Positions 26,381-33,742 of a DNA stretch of 64,000 bases are shown piece by piece. The stretch covers positions 7,587-71,586 of the forward strand of contig JAEWQO010000012.1 in the NCBI GenBank assembly GCA_023460315.1, read 5' to 3'. Made by a program: the position numbers and the translations under genes. The notes under the pieces are model-generated. The model had not been told where the DNA came from. It searched no databases and saw only the letters and a list, made by a program, of their open reading frames with translations. The DNA comes from Actinomycetes bacterium. Its GTDB lineage: Bacteria > Actinomycetota > Coriobacteriia > Coriobacteriales > Eggerthellaceae. The first letter of the stretch is position 1. The number at the start of each line of letters is the position of its first letter.

Positions 26381-27820
26381 ATGCAGACAGCTCTTCCCTC
26401 TGTTCTCAAACATATCAGAAGCGCTGCAGCCATTTTCATGGTTGCAGCGCTTGTCGTCTTGTTCGTTTTGCCGGTCCAAGCGCACGCGCTCGACGTTGAT
26501 CGCTGGTCCGCCAAGCCGAACAAAGACGGCGACAGCACCACCGTTCTCGGGGCCACTTCGACGCGGGTGACCTGGCAGGGCCAATCGTCCGAAGACGAGT
26601 CCGTCGTCAGCGTGACCATCGTCCTGCCCGAGGGATCGACGGTGGAAGCGGAAAACGTCAAGACGACGGTGCTCGCGGGGCTTGACCGTTTGGAGGCCTC
26701 TTCTGAGCCGAGCGTTGACGGCACGGCGGTCACCGTGACCCTTTCGGAACCGGCTCCTGCCGGTGCGCTGCTCATGATCGAGTGCAATCGTGTGCTTTTG
26801 CCGGGAGAAGGTGGATCGTTCGGGCTTTCCGGCAGCTACACCACCTCTGACGGGCAGCAGCATGACATGCCCGAAACCGATCAAGTCATATCCGTTGTGG
26901 CGACATCTCCGGCGGAGCAGCTTTCGACGTGGCTCGGGGACCAGGAGTGGGTTGCCGCGTGGAACTCGAACAAGTTCCTCCACCTCTTCTTTGATCCCAC
27001 GCTCATCGTCACGTCGGTGCCGGCCTTGCTTGCGGGCTGGTTCGTGTCTCTTGGCATCGTTGTCATCAGCTTTCCCCTCGCCATTCCCTTGGGGCTTGCC
27101 TGGTCGTTTCTCCGCATGGCGAAGCATCGGCTCCCGCGGGCAGTGGGGGCAACCTACATCAACATCGTGAGAGGCACGCCGCTGTTTCTTCAGCTCTATA
27201 TCGCGTTTTTTGGGCTTCCCCTCATGGGTGTGCAAATGGATAACTTCGCGTTGGGAGCCATTGTCCTGATCCTGAATTCCAGCGCATACCTGGCGGAGAT
27301 ATTCCGTGCGGGCATCCAGTCCATCAACAAGGGGCAGTTCGAGGCCGCACGGTCTTTGGGCATGAACGGTGCGCAGACCATGTTCTCCGTCATCATTCCC
27401 CAGACGGTCCGTCGCGTCATTCCCACGATGACGAGTGAGTTCATCCTCATGTACAAGGACACGTCGCTGCTTGCTGCCGTCGGTGTCACGGAACTCATGA
27501 TGTACGCGAAGACCATCACGGCCGCGACGGGCAACGTCACTCCCTATATTGTGGCTGCGGCTTTCTATCTCATCGTGACCATTCCCATGACGAAATTCAT
27601 CAACGCTATGGAGGGACGCATGGCGCGAGGTCCTCGTCGGCACAAGAAAAGTGGCAGTGCGGCTGGCGGTACTTCCGCAGAGGTCTTTGAGCCGGGCTCG
27701 GATGCCGCCGTGGCGCGCAGCATGCGCATGTCCGAAACGTTCGCGGGTCCCTCTGAAGCCCATGCGGTCGCAAAGACATGCAGCGCGATGCCGCGCAACG
27801 ACAACCATATCAGTCATTAG
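26381..27820 (+). CDS. Amino-acid ABC transporter permease with N-terminal extracytoplasmic domain
   Basis: 479 residues from ATG 26381 (GGATAGGG at five bases); GTG 26375 is possible. Residues ~1-36 are a signal or anchor helix ending in PVQAHA. Residues ~37-185 are a beta-rich, Ser/Thr/Val-rich region predicted outside the membrane (TSTRVTWQGQSSEDESVVSV, VTVTLSEPAPAGALLMIEC). The HisM/GlnP-type permease domain then begins (TLIVTSVPALLAGWFVSLGI) with the conserved INIVRGTPLFLQLYIAFFGL and the coupling loop FEAARSLGMNGAQTMFSVIIP. The C-terminal ~65 residues are polar. A secreted domain fused to the permease is unusual and may help dock the substrate-binding lipoprotein. Confidence 0.85.
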   Translation: MQTALPSVLKHIRSAAAIFMVAALVVLFVLPVQAHALDVDRWSAKPNKDGDSTTVLGATSTRVTWQGQSSEDESVVSVTIVLPEGSTVEAENVKTTVLAGLDRLEASSEPSVDGTAVTVTLSEPAPAGALLMIECNRVLLPGEGGSFGLSGSYTTSDGQQHDMPETDQVISVVATSPAEQLSTWLGDQEWVAAWNSNKFLHLFFDPTLIVTSVPALLAGWFVSLGIVVISFPLAIPLGLAWSFLRMAKHRLPRAVGATYINIVRGTPLFLQLYIAFFGLPLMGVQMDNFALGAIVLILNSSAYLAEIFRAGIQSINKGQFEAARSLGMNGAQTMFSVIIPQTVRRVIPTMTSEFILMYKDTSLLAAVGVTELMMYAKTITAATGNVTPYIVAAAFYLIVTIPMTKFINAMEGRMARGPRRHKKSGSAAGGTSAEVFEPGSDAAVARSMRMSETFAGPSEAHAVAKTCSAMPRNDNHISH

Positions 27821-27832
27821 GGAGGTGCGGAT

Positions 27833-28579
27833 ATGAGCGAGTCTGAAAACGCGGCAGTTGTCCGCATCGAGGGATTGCACAAGAGTTTCGGCGACAACGA
27901 GGTTTTGCGCGGCATCGACATGGATATCCACCGAGGTGAGGTGGTCGTCATCTTGGGCCCCTCGGGTTCGGGCAAGTCGACGATGCTCCGCTGCGTCAAC
28001 TTGCTGGAGCAGCCGACCGGGGGACGCATTTACTTCGAGGATCAGGAAATCACGGCCAAGAAGGCCGACATCAACACGGTTCGGGCCAAGGTCGGCATGG
28101 TTTTTCAGAACTTCAACCTGTTTCCTCATCTCACGGCAAAGAAGAACGTCATGCTTGCCCAGCAGAAAGTTCTGAAGCGAAGCAAGGATGAGGCCGAGCG
28201 CATAGCGGTTGAACAGCTCGGCAAGGTCGGGCTGGCCGATCGCATCGACTATCGTCCGTCTGAGCTGTCTGGAGGACAGCAACAGCGTGTGGCCATTGCC
28301 CGGGCGCTTGCCATGGACCCCCATGTCATGCTGTTTGACGAGGCAACGAGCGCTCTCGATCCTGAGCTCGTGCGTGATGTGCTGGGCGTCATGAAGGAGC
28401 TTGCCCAAGGGGGCATGACCATGATGGTCGTCACGCACGAGATGGGCTTTGCCCGTGAGGTGGCAGACCGGGTCATCTTCATGGACGGCGGCGTGATTGT
28501 CGAGCAGGGAAGTCCCGAAGACGTATTCGACCGCCCGCAATCGGAGCGCACCAAGGATTTTCTTGGGCATATCTCATAG
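27833..28579 (+). CDS. Amino-acid ABC transporter ATP-binding protein (GlnQ/HisP type)
   Basis: 248 residues, ATG 27833 after GGGAGG. Walker A GPSGSGKSTMLR, Q-loop VFQNFNLFPHLTAKKNVMLA, signature LSGGQQQRVAIARAL, Walker B VMLFDEATSALDPE and VTHEMGFAREVADRVIFMDGG are all intact and typical of polar amino-acid importers. It completes the transporter with the two upstream genes. Confidence 0.93.
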   Translation: MSESENAAVVRIEGLHKSFGDNEVLRGIDMDIHRGEVVVILGPSGSGKSTMLRCVNLLEQPTGGRIYFEDQEITAKKADINTVRAKVGMVFQNFNLFPHLTAKKNVMLAQQKVLKRSKDEAERIAVEQLGKVGLADRIDYRPSELSGGQQQRVAIARALAMDPHVMLFDEATSALDPELVRDVLGVMKELAQGGMTMMVVTHEMGFAREVADRVIFMDGGVIVEQGSPEDVFDRPQSERTKDFLGHIS

Positions 28580-28966
28580 CGCGGAGGGGTCGGGCTTCGG
28601 TGTTCTGCGCAGTTTGGCTCCGACCCTCGCCTTGCGTTTCCGCTGCTTTCCGATTCTGCTCGGAGCTGACTCTCCCGCCCGCACACCGCGCCGGTGAAAC
28701 GTTGCAACACCGCGGTGCGATCACGGTCATATCGTGACGAGCTATCCTCAACGCTGGCGAAATGCGCGCCGATCGGATACCATAGAGATACGCTAGGATT
28801 GAGCCACGTGGGTGTTCGGCCTCCCCTGCCTTCCGAGAGTTTCCAGATGGCGTGGAGCAGGCCGGGCCGAGCGGTTTCCGTCGTGCAACGGAACGTGGCG
28901 TTCTCTAATCTGCACCGGGTGCGATGGGGTAGCGTGCATCGCATCGCCGAACCGAAGGATCTTGTC
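28580..28966 (+). other. Long structured leader upstream of the MOSC gene
   Basis: These 387 bases hold no supported gene. The part from about 28785 to the ATG at 28967 can form several hairpins. TTCCGT/ACGGAA (28876-28881 with 28888-28893) is one. TGCGATG/CATCGCA (28920-28926 with 28937-28943) sits eleven bases before the ribosome site (AAGGA, about 28954). The GCCTCCC element near 28820 and CTGCACCGGGT near 28910 recall, but do not clearly follow, the Moco RNA motif. A weak -10 (TACCAT) is near 28778. Confidence 0.35.
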
Positions 28967-29398
28967 ATGGGAACGGTAAAGGCAGTTTGCATGAGCAGCG
29001 TCAAGGGCATTCAGAAGAAGCCCGTTCCTGCAGTTACGCTGGTCAAGGAGCATGGGATCATGGGAGATGCCCATGCGGGAAAATGGCATCGGCAGGTAAG
29101 CCTGCTTTCAGCCGAAAGCATCGAGGACTTCAAGGCTCGGGGAGCCGATGTCGACGATGGGGCATTCGGAGAAAACATCGTCGTCGAGGGATTTGACCTC
29201 AAATCGTTGCCTATCGGAACGAAATTCGCCTGCAACGACATTCTTCTCGAGCTGACCCAGATCGGAAAAGAATGCCATGCCCATTGCGCCATCTACGATC
29301 AGGTGGGTGACTGCATCATGCCGCGGGAAGGCGTGTTTACGCGGGTGCTCCGTGAAGGGACCATCGCCCCTGGCGACACGATTGAGATTGTGTCTTAG
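28967..29398 (+). CDS. MOSC-domain protein
   Basis: 143 residues, ATG 28967 behind GAAGGAT. VKAVCMSSVKGIQKKPV, HGIMGDAHAGKWHRQVSLLSAE, FGENIVVEG, LELTQIGKECHAHCAIYDQVGDCIMPREGVFTRVL hold the MOSC features. The cysteine in GKECHAHC is the residue that carries sulfur or contacts molybdopterin in the family. Such stand-alone MOSC proteins belong to molybdenum or tungsten cofactor metabolism; this genome segment encodes two enzymes needing that cofactor (37.5-45 kb). It has its own long leader and a double terminator. Confidence 0.85.
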   Translation: MGTVKAVCMSSVKGIQKKPVPAVTLVKEHGIMGDAHAGKWHRQVSLLSAESIEDFKARGADVDDGAFGENIVVEGFDLKSLPIGTKFACNDILLELTQIGKECHAHCAIYDQVGDCIMPREGVFTRVLREGTIAPGDTIEIVS

Positions 29399-29419
29399 GC
29401 GACGCTTTTCGACCGTAAG

Positions 29420-29452
29420 GACGCTGCGCAGGGGCGAGGCTTGCGCAGCGTC
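29420..29452 (+). terminator. Terminator hairpin behind the MOSC gene
   Basis: A perfect 11-bp stem (29420-29430 with 29442-29452), followed by TTCCGCTCTT, 21 bases after the stop. Confidence 0.7.
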
Positions 29453-29475
29453 TTCCGCTCTTGGGCCATCCTGAT

Positions 29476-29516
29476 CCGGCGGCGGGAATCCCGGTAAGGG
29501 AAAAGCCCGCCGCCGG
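29476..29516. terminator. Second, overlapping terminator hairpins
   Basis: CCGGCGGCGGG (29476-29486) pairs perfectly with 29506-29516. The loop strand GGGAAAAGCCC can instead pair with GGGCTTTTCC downstream (about 29524-29533), giving two mutually exclusive stems ending in a T-rich tract. It may serve the convergent XRE gene as well. Confidence 0.6.
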
Positions 29517-29605
29517 ACTTTGGGGGCTTTTCCTTCTTGCCGTTATCCGGTGCTTGTCGTGGCAGGGATGCGAGAAGCACCGAGACCTGCTGCGGGGTTT
29601 TTCAC

Positions 29606-30193
29606 CTATCCGAAAAGCAGATGTCCGTAATAGCCGATGAAGGCTCCCAAGCAGGCAGCTATCAGTATGATGACTCCGACTTTGAGCGCGCGGTGCCTTC
29701 TTGCCCGCTGACTGCGCCTGTTGCCGCGATCGATGGGCAGGCCCTTGTCGAACGCGATGATCTCGCGATAGGTGACGAGGTCGTGCTTTTTCTTGATGCG
29801 CTCGATCGCGATTGCCGCCGCCATGGCGATTCCCCACAACAGGAATGCCACGGCGATGGTAGGCGCGAGCCCCCAGCCCCAGAAATCCAAGCCACCCACC
29901 AGCGCGCCAAACATCGCTGCCAAGAATCCCAACATCACCCAAGCCAGAATACCCATCTTCTTTCGGTCTTCTGCAACAGCTTGCTCCATGGTTTCCACGT
30001 CTCCTTTGATCAGTTCGTCGATCGTTACATTGAAAAGGACGCTGAGAAGAAGGAGGCTCTGCACATCGGGATAGGTCTTGTCGGTCTCCCAATTTGAAAC
30101 CGTCTGCCGTGAAACATAGATCCTTGCAGCCAGCTCTTCTTGAGAAAGTCCGCTTTCTGCGCGGTGACGCTTGATGTGCTTGCCTACTTCCAC
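29606..30193 (-). CDS. XRE-family regulator with C-terminal membrane segments
   Basis: 195 residues from GTG 30193 (AAAGGA upstream). The N-terminal ~65 residues are an HTH_3 domain (IKRHRAESGLSQEELAARIYVSRQTVSNWETDKTYPD). Three hydrophobic segments follow: ILAWVMLGFLAAMFGALVGG, IAVAFLLWGIAMAAAIAIE and VGVIILIAACLGAFIGYYG. A membrane-tethered XRE repressor is inferred; such proteins are common in Gram-positive gut bacteria, and their ligand is unknown. It converges with the MOSC gene. Confidence 0.85.
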   Translation of the reverse strand: MEVGKHIKRHRAESGLSQEELAARIYVSRQTVSNWETDKTYPDVQSLLLLSVLFNVTIDELIKGDVETMEQAVAEDRKKMGILAWVMLGFLAAMFGALVGGLDFWGWGLAPTIAVAFLLWGIAMAAAIAIERIKKKHDLVTYREIIAFDKGLPIDRGNRRSQRARRHRALKVGVIILIAACLGAFIGYYGHLLFG

Positions 30194-30522
30194 CGTTGTC
30201 CTTTCGCAATGAGGAGTGTGTCATGGTGGCATTTATGGTACCACCGCAATGTTTTGACAGCGGTGTGTTGGGCCGAGCAAATCTTGTCAAAATCCTTTTG
30301 CAGCTGTGTGATCTGGTGCCGGGTGTGAACGATGCTTCGGTTGGGGAAGGTGCGAAAGGAGAGATGTGGCTTTTTCGCCCGGGAAGAGGAGGGTTCCGTC
30401 GCTGCGGGCAAGGGGAAGGGAGCCTGTTCGATGTCTTGTCGTTGTGCGAGCACAGGGAGGTCGTTTCGCTGTGTCTTCATCGATCGGAGGGGTCTTTCGT
30501 GTATCCCGTTTGAGCGTACAAA

Positions 30523-30538
30523 TGTTTCACGTGAAACA
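30523..30538. other. parS-type ParB binding site 2
   Basis: TGTTTCACGTGAAACA, identical to site 1 and to consensus parS, within a 20-base perfect palindrome (30521-30540). It lies in non-coding DNA 9.5 kb from site 1. Confidence 0.92.
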
Positions 30539-30584
30539 TTGAGGTCTTTCGTGTTTGGCGCTTCGCCAGAGGGTCGTGCGGCTC

Positions 30585-30785
30585 CCACCTGCGTCACCCC
30601 TCCCCATCTGCCTTCCCGCCCGCATTGCCCCTCGTGCTCCCATCCGTGCTCCCCAGCACGCTGCCGCCCACGCTGCCCCTCATGCTCCCCAGCGCGCTCC
30701 CATCCGTGCTCCCCCTCGTGCTCCCCAACGCGTTCCCACCTGTGCTCCCATCCGTGCTCCCATCTGTCCTCCTGCGTTTCCCCTG
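30585..30785. repeat. C-rich, G-poor degenerate repeat tract
   Basis: Units such as ATCCGTGCTCCC recur at least three times exactly, with many variants, giving strong strand asymmetry (G-runs on the minus strand). It is not preserved as a protein in any frame. Confidence 0.6.
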
Positions 30786-30811
30786 TCTCTCGCGGCAGGG
30801 GGTTGAAAGGG

Positions 30812-30883
30812 GAATAGACCTATTCGTGAATAATCAAAATATATATATCTATCTCGTAAAACTATTAATAACTGATGGTTTTA
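30812..30883. promoter_or_regulatory. Two inverted repeats in the AT-rich region before the MarR-like gene
   Basis: GAATAGACCTATTC (30812-30825) is symmetric at 12 of 14 positions. TAAAACTATTA (30857-30867) and TGATGGTTTTA (30873-30883) are inverted copies with two mismatches. Both are candidate operators for the adjacent regulator. Confidence 0.35.
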
Positions 30884-30960
30884 TGAATAATATAGTAACC
30901 GAACGGACCTGGTCTATAGTCTTTTCATTCATTGATGTTGCAAAGGAAGAAGGATACTCC

Positions 30961-31545
30961 ATGAACGAAGCGACCAAAACACTGCGCCAACTGAAGAAGG
31001 CGAGCAAGCTCACCCGTCTTGCATTCCGTAAAAATGGACCCAAAAGCTACAAACGCGGACAGGGAGCATTGCTCAATGCCCTGCTCGTGCACGATGGTTC
31101 CACTCAGCGCGACCTGGTGAAAATTCTTGATCTCGACCGCAGCGACCTCAAGGACATTGTGAAGAAGGCTGAGCGCAACGGCTATGTGTCCATCGAGGGC
31201 GTCGACGCCAAGCGCACCTATGCGGTGAAGCTGACCCCTGAGGGACGGGAATTGGCCGAAAAGCGTGCCGCAGCCAATGACGACACCGCCACCGATATCG
31301 TGAGCTGTCTGTCGGAGGAAGAAAAAGAGCAGTTGAACGCCCTCACTGAAAAGCTCATTCTCTCATGCAAGGAGAAGGGGATCAGCGGAAAGAAGAAGGG
31401 CCGCAAGGCTCACCATCATGGCAGCTGCCAAAGCCCTGCCAACGGCCATCATGGTGGACATGGCTCTTGCCACGCGCATCATCACGGACACGGTCACGGC
31501 CATCACCATCATCAGGAGCATGCCTCTGCTTCTTGCCATCGGTAG
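30961..31545 (+). CDS. MarR-like winged-helix regulator with His/Cys-rich metal-binding tail
   Basis: 194 residues; ATG 30961 follows AGAAGGA, and the open frame upstream is repeat sequence. Residues ~25-140 read as a MarR/HTH_27 domain: RGQGALLNALLVHDGSTQRDL, KILDLDRSDLKDIVKKAERNGYVS, VKLTPEGRELAEKR and LSEEEKEQLNALTEKLILSCKEKG. The last ~45 residues are almost only His, Gly, Ser, Cys and basic residues (KAHHHGSCQS, GHGSCHAHHHGHGHGHHHH), a likely Ni/Zn/Cu/Co binding tail. A metal-responsive or metal-storing regulator is inferred. No metal transporter is adjacent; the downstream gene is a UspA. Confidence 0.85.
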   Translation: MNEATKTLRQLKKASKLTRLAFRKNGPKSYKRGQGALLNALLVHDGSTQRDLVKILDLDRSDLKDIVKKAERNGYVSIEGVDAKRTYAVKLTPEGRELAEKRAAANDDTATDIVSCLSEEEKEQLNALTEKLILSCKEKGISGKKKGRKAHHHGSCQSPANGHHGGHGSCHAHHHGHGHGHHHHQEHASASCHR

Positions 31546-31666
31546 GTCGACATCCCGCGGGGTCCGTTTCTTCAAGAGACGGTGAGGAATGCTGCGAGAA
31601 GCGACGAGAAGCGACGGGAAGCGATACAATGGGGCCAATATCAGCTATTGGACAGGAGCGGTCACA

Positions 31667-32104
31667 ATGCGTTATTCCCGTATTTTCGCGGCGCTCGACG
31701 GTAGTTCTACGCAGAAAGCTGTCGCTCAACGCGCCGTCGCGCTTGCGGTTGCCAATGAATCCGATCTCTTGTTCGGACATGTGGTTGACTCGGTGCCTTC
31801 GGAGGCAAGCGGGACGGATTTCTCCGTTCTGTCTGCCGAAGGGTTGAGGAGGATCGAGACGGACCTTGCCGCCGTGCTCCGTGAGGCGCGGCAAAGCCCT
31901 GCCCTCGCCTCCGTTGATGTGAAGGTGCGCGCCGGAGGCGTCATCGAAACCCTGACGGACGAATTGATCACGCCTTTCGACCCCGATCTCGTCGTCTGCG
32001 GAGAACGGGGCCTTTCGGCGATTAAATATGCCTTTGTGGGCAGCGTCTCGACGTTCCTCATCAGAAACATGAGGTGTGACGTGCTGGTGGTCAAGCAGCG
32101 CTGA
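31667..32104 (+). CDS. Universal stress protein (UspA family)
   Basis: 145 residues, ATG 31667 with AGGAG upstream. RIFAALDGSSTQKAVAQRAVALA opens the Usp fold. LVVCGERGLSAIKYAFVGSVSTFLIR holds the G-x2-G-x9-G-S ATP-binding motif, complete here. TACAAT at 31624-31629 is a likely -10. It lies 121 bases after the MarR-like gene and is probably transcribed on its own. Confidence 0.87.
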   Translation: MRYSRIFAALDGSSTQKAVAQRAVALAVANESDLLFGHVVDSVPSEASGTDFSVLSAEGLRRIETDLAAVLREARQSPALASVDVKVRAGGVIETLTDELITPFDPDLVVCGERGLSAIKYAFVGSVSTFLIRNMRCDVLVVKQR

Positions 32105-32355
32105 TCTGCCCCTCAACGCTGGGCCGGGAGGCGCATGCTCCTCTGGCGTATGCTCGCAAGCCGGATTCGTGGCAGCGCGCCGCTGAGCAAGCACCGCTTC
32201 GAGAGTCCGGGGAGGACCGGACGCGTCACCGGGCTGCCGGAGTCCTTTCGAAAAGCGTCCCCGTGTCTTTTGCCTGGGGATACCTCTTGGGCCGTGGGCC
32301 TTGTGCTACGCTGTTTTCCATCAAAAACTAACCGAAGAACGAGGACGTGGTAGCC

Positions 32356-33537
32356 ATGGTGAATGAGAGGATGTTCGGTTTGGGGGCGGAGCCGAGCGCG
32401 ATTCGCGAGCTGTTCGCGTACGGTATGGCTCGCAAAGCTGAAATTGGCGAGGACAACGTGTTCGATTTCAGCATCGGCAATCCGAGCGTCCCAGCACCCG
32501 AAGCCGTGAAGAAAGCCGTTCTCGAGCTCATGGAGGAACCTCCCAACGAGCTTCATGGCTACACTCCGGCTGCCGGTGCGCCGTGTGTCAGGCAGACGGT
32601 GGCGGACAGCATTCGTCGTCGGTTTGGCATCGATGCCTCTCCTGACCAGGTTTATCTGACGGCTGGTGCCGCTGCTGGCTTGGCTATTTCCCTGTCCGCC
32701 GTCACGGAGCCCGGTGACGAGGTCATCGTCATTGCCCCGTATTTTCCCGAATACAAGGTTTGGATCGACACCGCAGGCTGCTCCTGCGTCGAAGTGCCTG
32801 CCCATGTGCCCGACTTCCAGATCGATCTCGATGCGCTTGAGGCCGCCATCACCCAGAAGACAAGCACTATCATTGTCAACTCTCCCAACAATCCGGTCGG
32901 TGCCGTCTATACGCGGGAGACGCTGGAGAAACTTGCGGAGCTGCTTGCTCGAAAGGAACACGAGCTCGATCGCAACATTACCCTCATCAGCGACGAGCCC
33001 TATCGCGAGATCACCTACGGAGCTGAAGTTCCTTACGTCCCCTGCATCTATCCGCGCACCCTCGTATGCTATTCGTATTCGAAATCGCTTTCTCTGCCGG
33101 GGGAGCGGATTGGCTATGTGTATGTGTCGGATTTGGCCGACAACGCGCACGAGCTGTCAACGGCCGTCGCGGGCGCCGGCCGTGCCTTGGGCTTTATCTG
33201 CGCTCCCGTGCTGTTTCAGCATGTCATTGAACGCTGCATTGACGAGCCGTCCGATGTGGCGTCCTATGCCGAGAACCGCCGTCTGCTCACCGAAGGCCTC
33301 GCCGCCCTTGGATATGAGTTCGTGAGGCCGGATGGCGCGTTTTATTTGTGGGTGCGCGCTCTTGAGGAAGATGCGCAGGCGTTCAGCGACCGGGCGAAGG
33401 ACCATGAGCTTCTGTTGGTGCCGTCCGACAGCTTTGGCGTGGGCGGATGGGTTCGTGTGAGCTATTGCATAGCACGCGAGACCATCGAGCGTTCCCTGCC
33501 GGCATTCAAGGCGCTGATGGAAGAGTATCGCGGGTAG
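32356..33537 (+). CDS. Pyridoxal-phosphate-dependent aminotransferase, class I/II (aspartate aminotransferase-like)
   Basis: 393 residues from ATG 32356 (GAGGAC at a normal distance; GTG 32347 is too close to it). DFSIGNPSVPAPEAV, GYTPAAGAPCVRQTVADS, VYLTAGAAAGLAISLSAV, NSPNNPVGAVYTRE, ISDEPYREITYG and the Schiff-base lysine in YSYSKSLSLPGERIGYVYV identify fold-type I class I/II aminotransferases. WVRVSYCIARETIERSL carries the substrate-carboxylate arginine. Aspartate or another dicarboxylic/aromatic amino acid is likely. Confidence 0.9.
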   Translation: MVNERMFGLGAEPSAIRELFAYGMARKAEIGEDNVFDFSIGNPSVPAPEAVKKAVLELMEEPPNELHGYTPAAGAPCVRQTVADSIRRRFGIDASPDQVYLTAGAAAGLAISLSAVTEPGDEVIVIAPYFPEYKVWIDTAGCSCVEVPAHVPDFQIDLDALEAAITQKTSTIIVNSPNNPVGAVYTRETLEKLAELLARKEHELDRNITLISDEPYREITYGAEVPYVPCIYPRTLVCYSYSKSLSLPGERIGYVYVSDLADNAHELSTAVAGAGRALGFICAPVLFQHVIERCIDEPSDVASYAENRRLLTEGLAALGYEFVRPDGAFYLWVRALEEDAQAFSDRAKDHELLLVPSDSFGVGGWVRVSYCIARETIERSLPAFKALMEEYRG

Positions 33538-33568
33538 TGTGCCGCACCGCATAACAGAATGCCCGTGG

Positions 33569-33608
33569 CGGGAGAGGGGGCGGCAGAAGGCCGCTTGACC
33601 CTCTCCCG
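33569..33608 (+). terminator. Terminator behind the aminotransferase
   Basis: CGGGAGAGGG (33569-33578) pairs with CCCTCTCCCG (33599-33608), with an inner GCGGC/GCCGC stem, followed by TTTC. Confidence 0.7.
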
Positions 33609-33742
33609 TTTCAAGTTGCTCCCGGTGTTCGCGGGTGGCAGCGAATTTTGAGGGCGGAACGTTTGGGCGTGACAGCTGCGCTTTTGTTGCGGCTGTTGCG
33701 GATACGCTTTCATAGAGCAGGCTTGTCGAGCTTTCTTCCTGC

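Larger units (their letters stand above)
30194..30960. other. Intergenic region with parS, C-rich repeats and an AT-rich promoter segment
   Basis: No gene is supported, although open frames cross it. From left to right it holds an unremarkable 300 bases, the second parS (30521-30540), a C-rich and G-poor tract with degenerate GTGCTCCCATCC repeats (about 30585-30785), and an AT-rich block (30812-30960) with two inverted repeats before the MarR-like gene. Confidence 0.6.

Noticed and set aside
25991..28570. 859-codon open frame on the minus strand opposite the amino-acid ABC transporter genes
   Set aside because: The plus strand carries three complete families with Walker, permease and lipobox motifs. 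The minus frame is His/Arg-rich without domains, the usual mirror of GC-rich third positions.
30332..30817. Plus-strand open frame through parS and the C-rich tract
   Set aside because: The translation is mostly Ser/Cys/His/Pro repeats created by the DNA repeat, without start signals.
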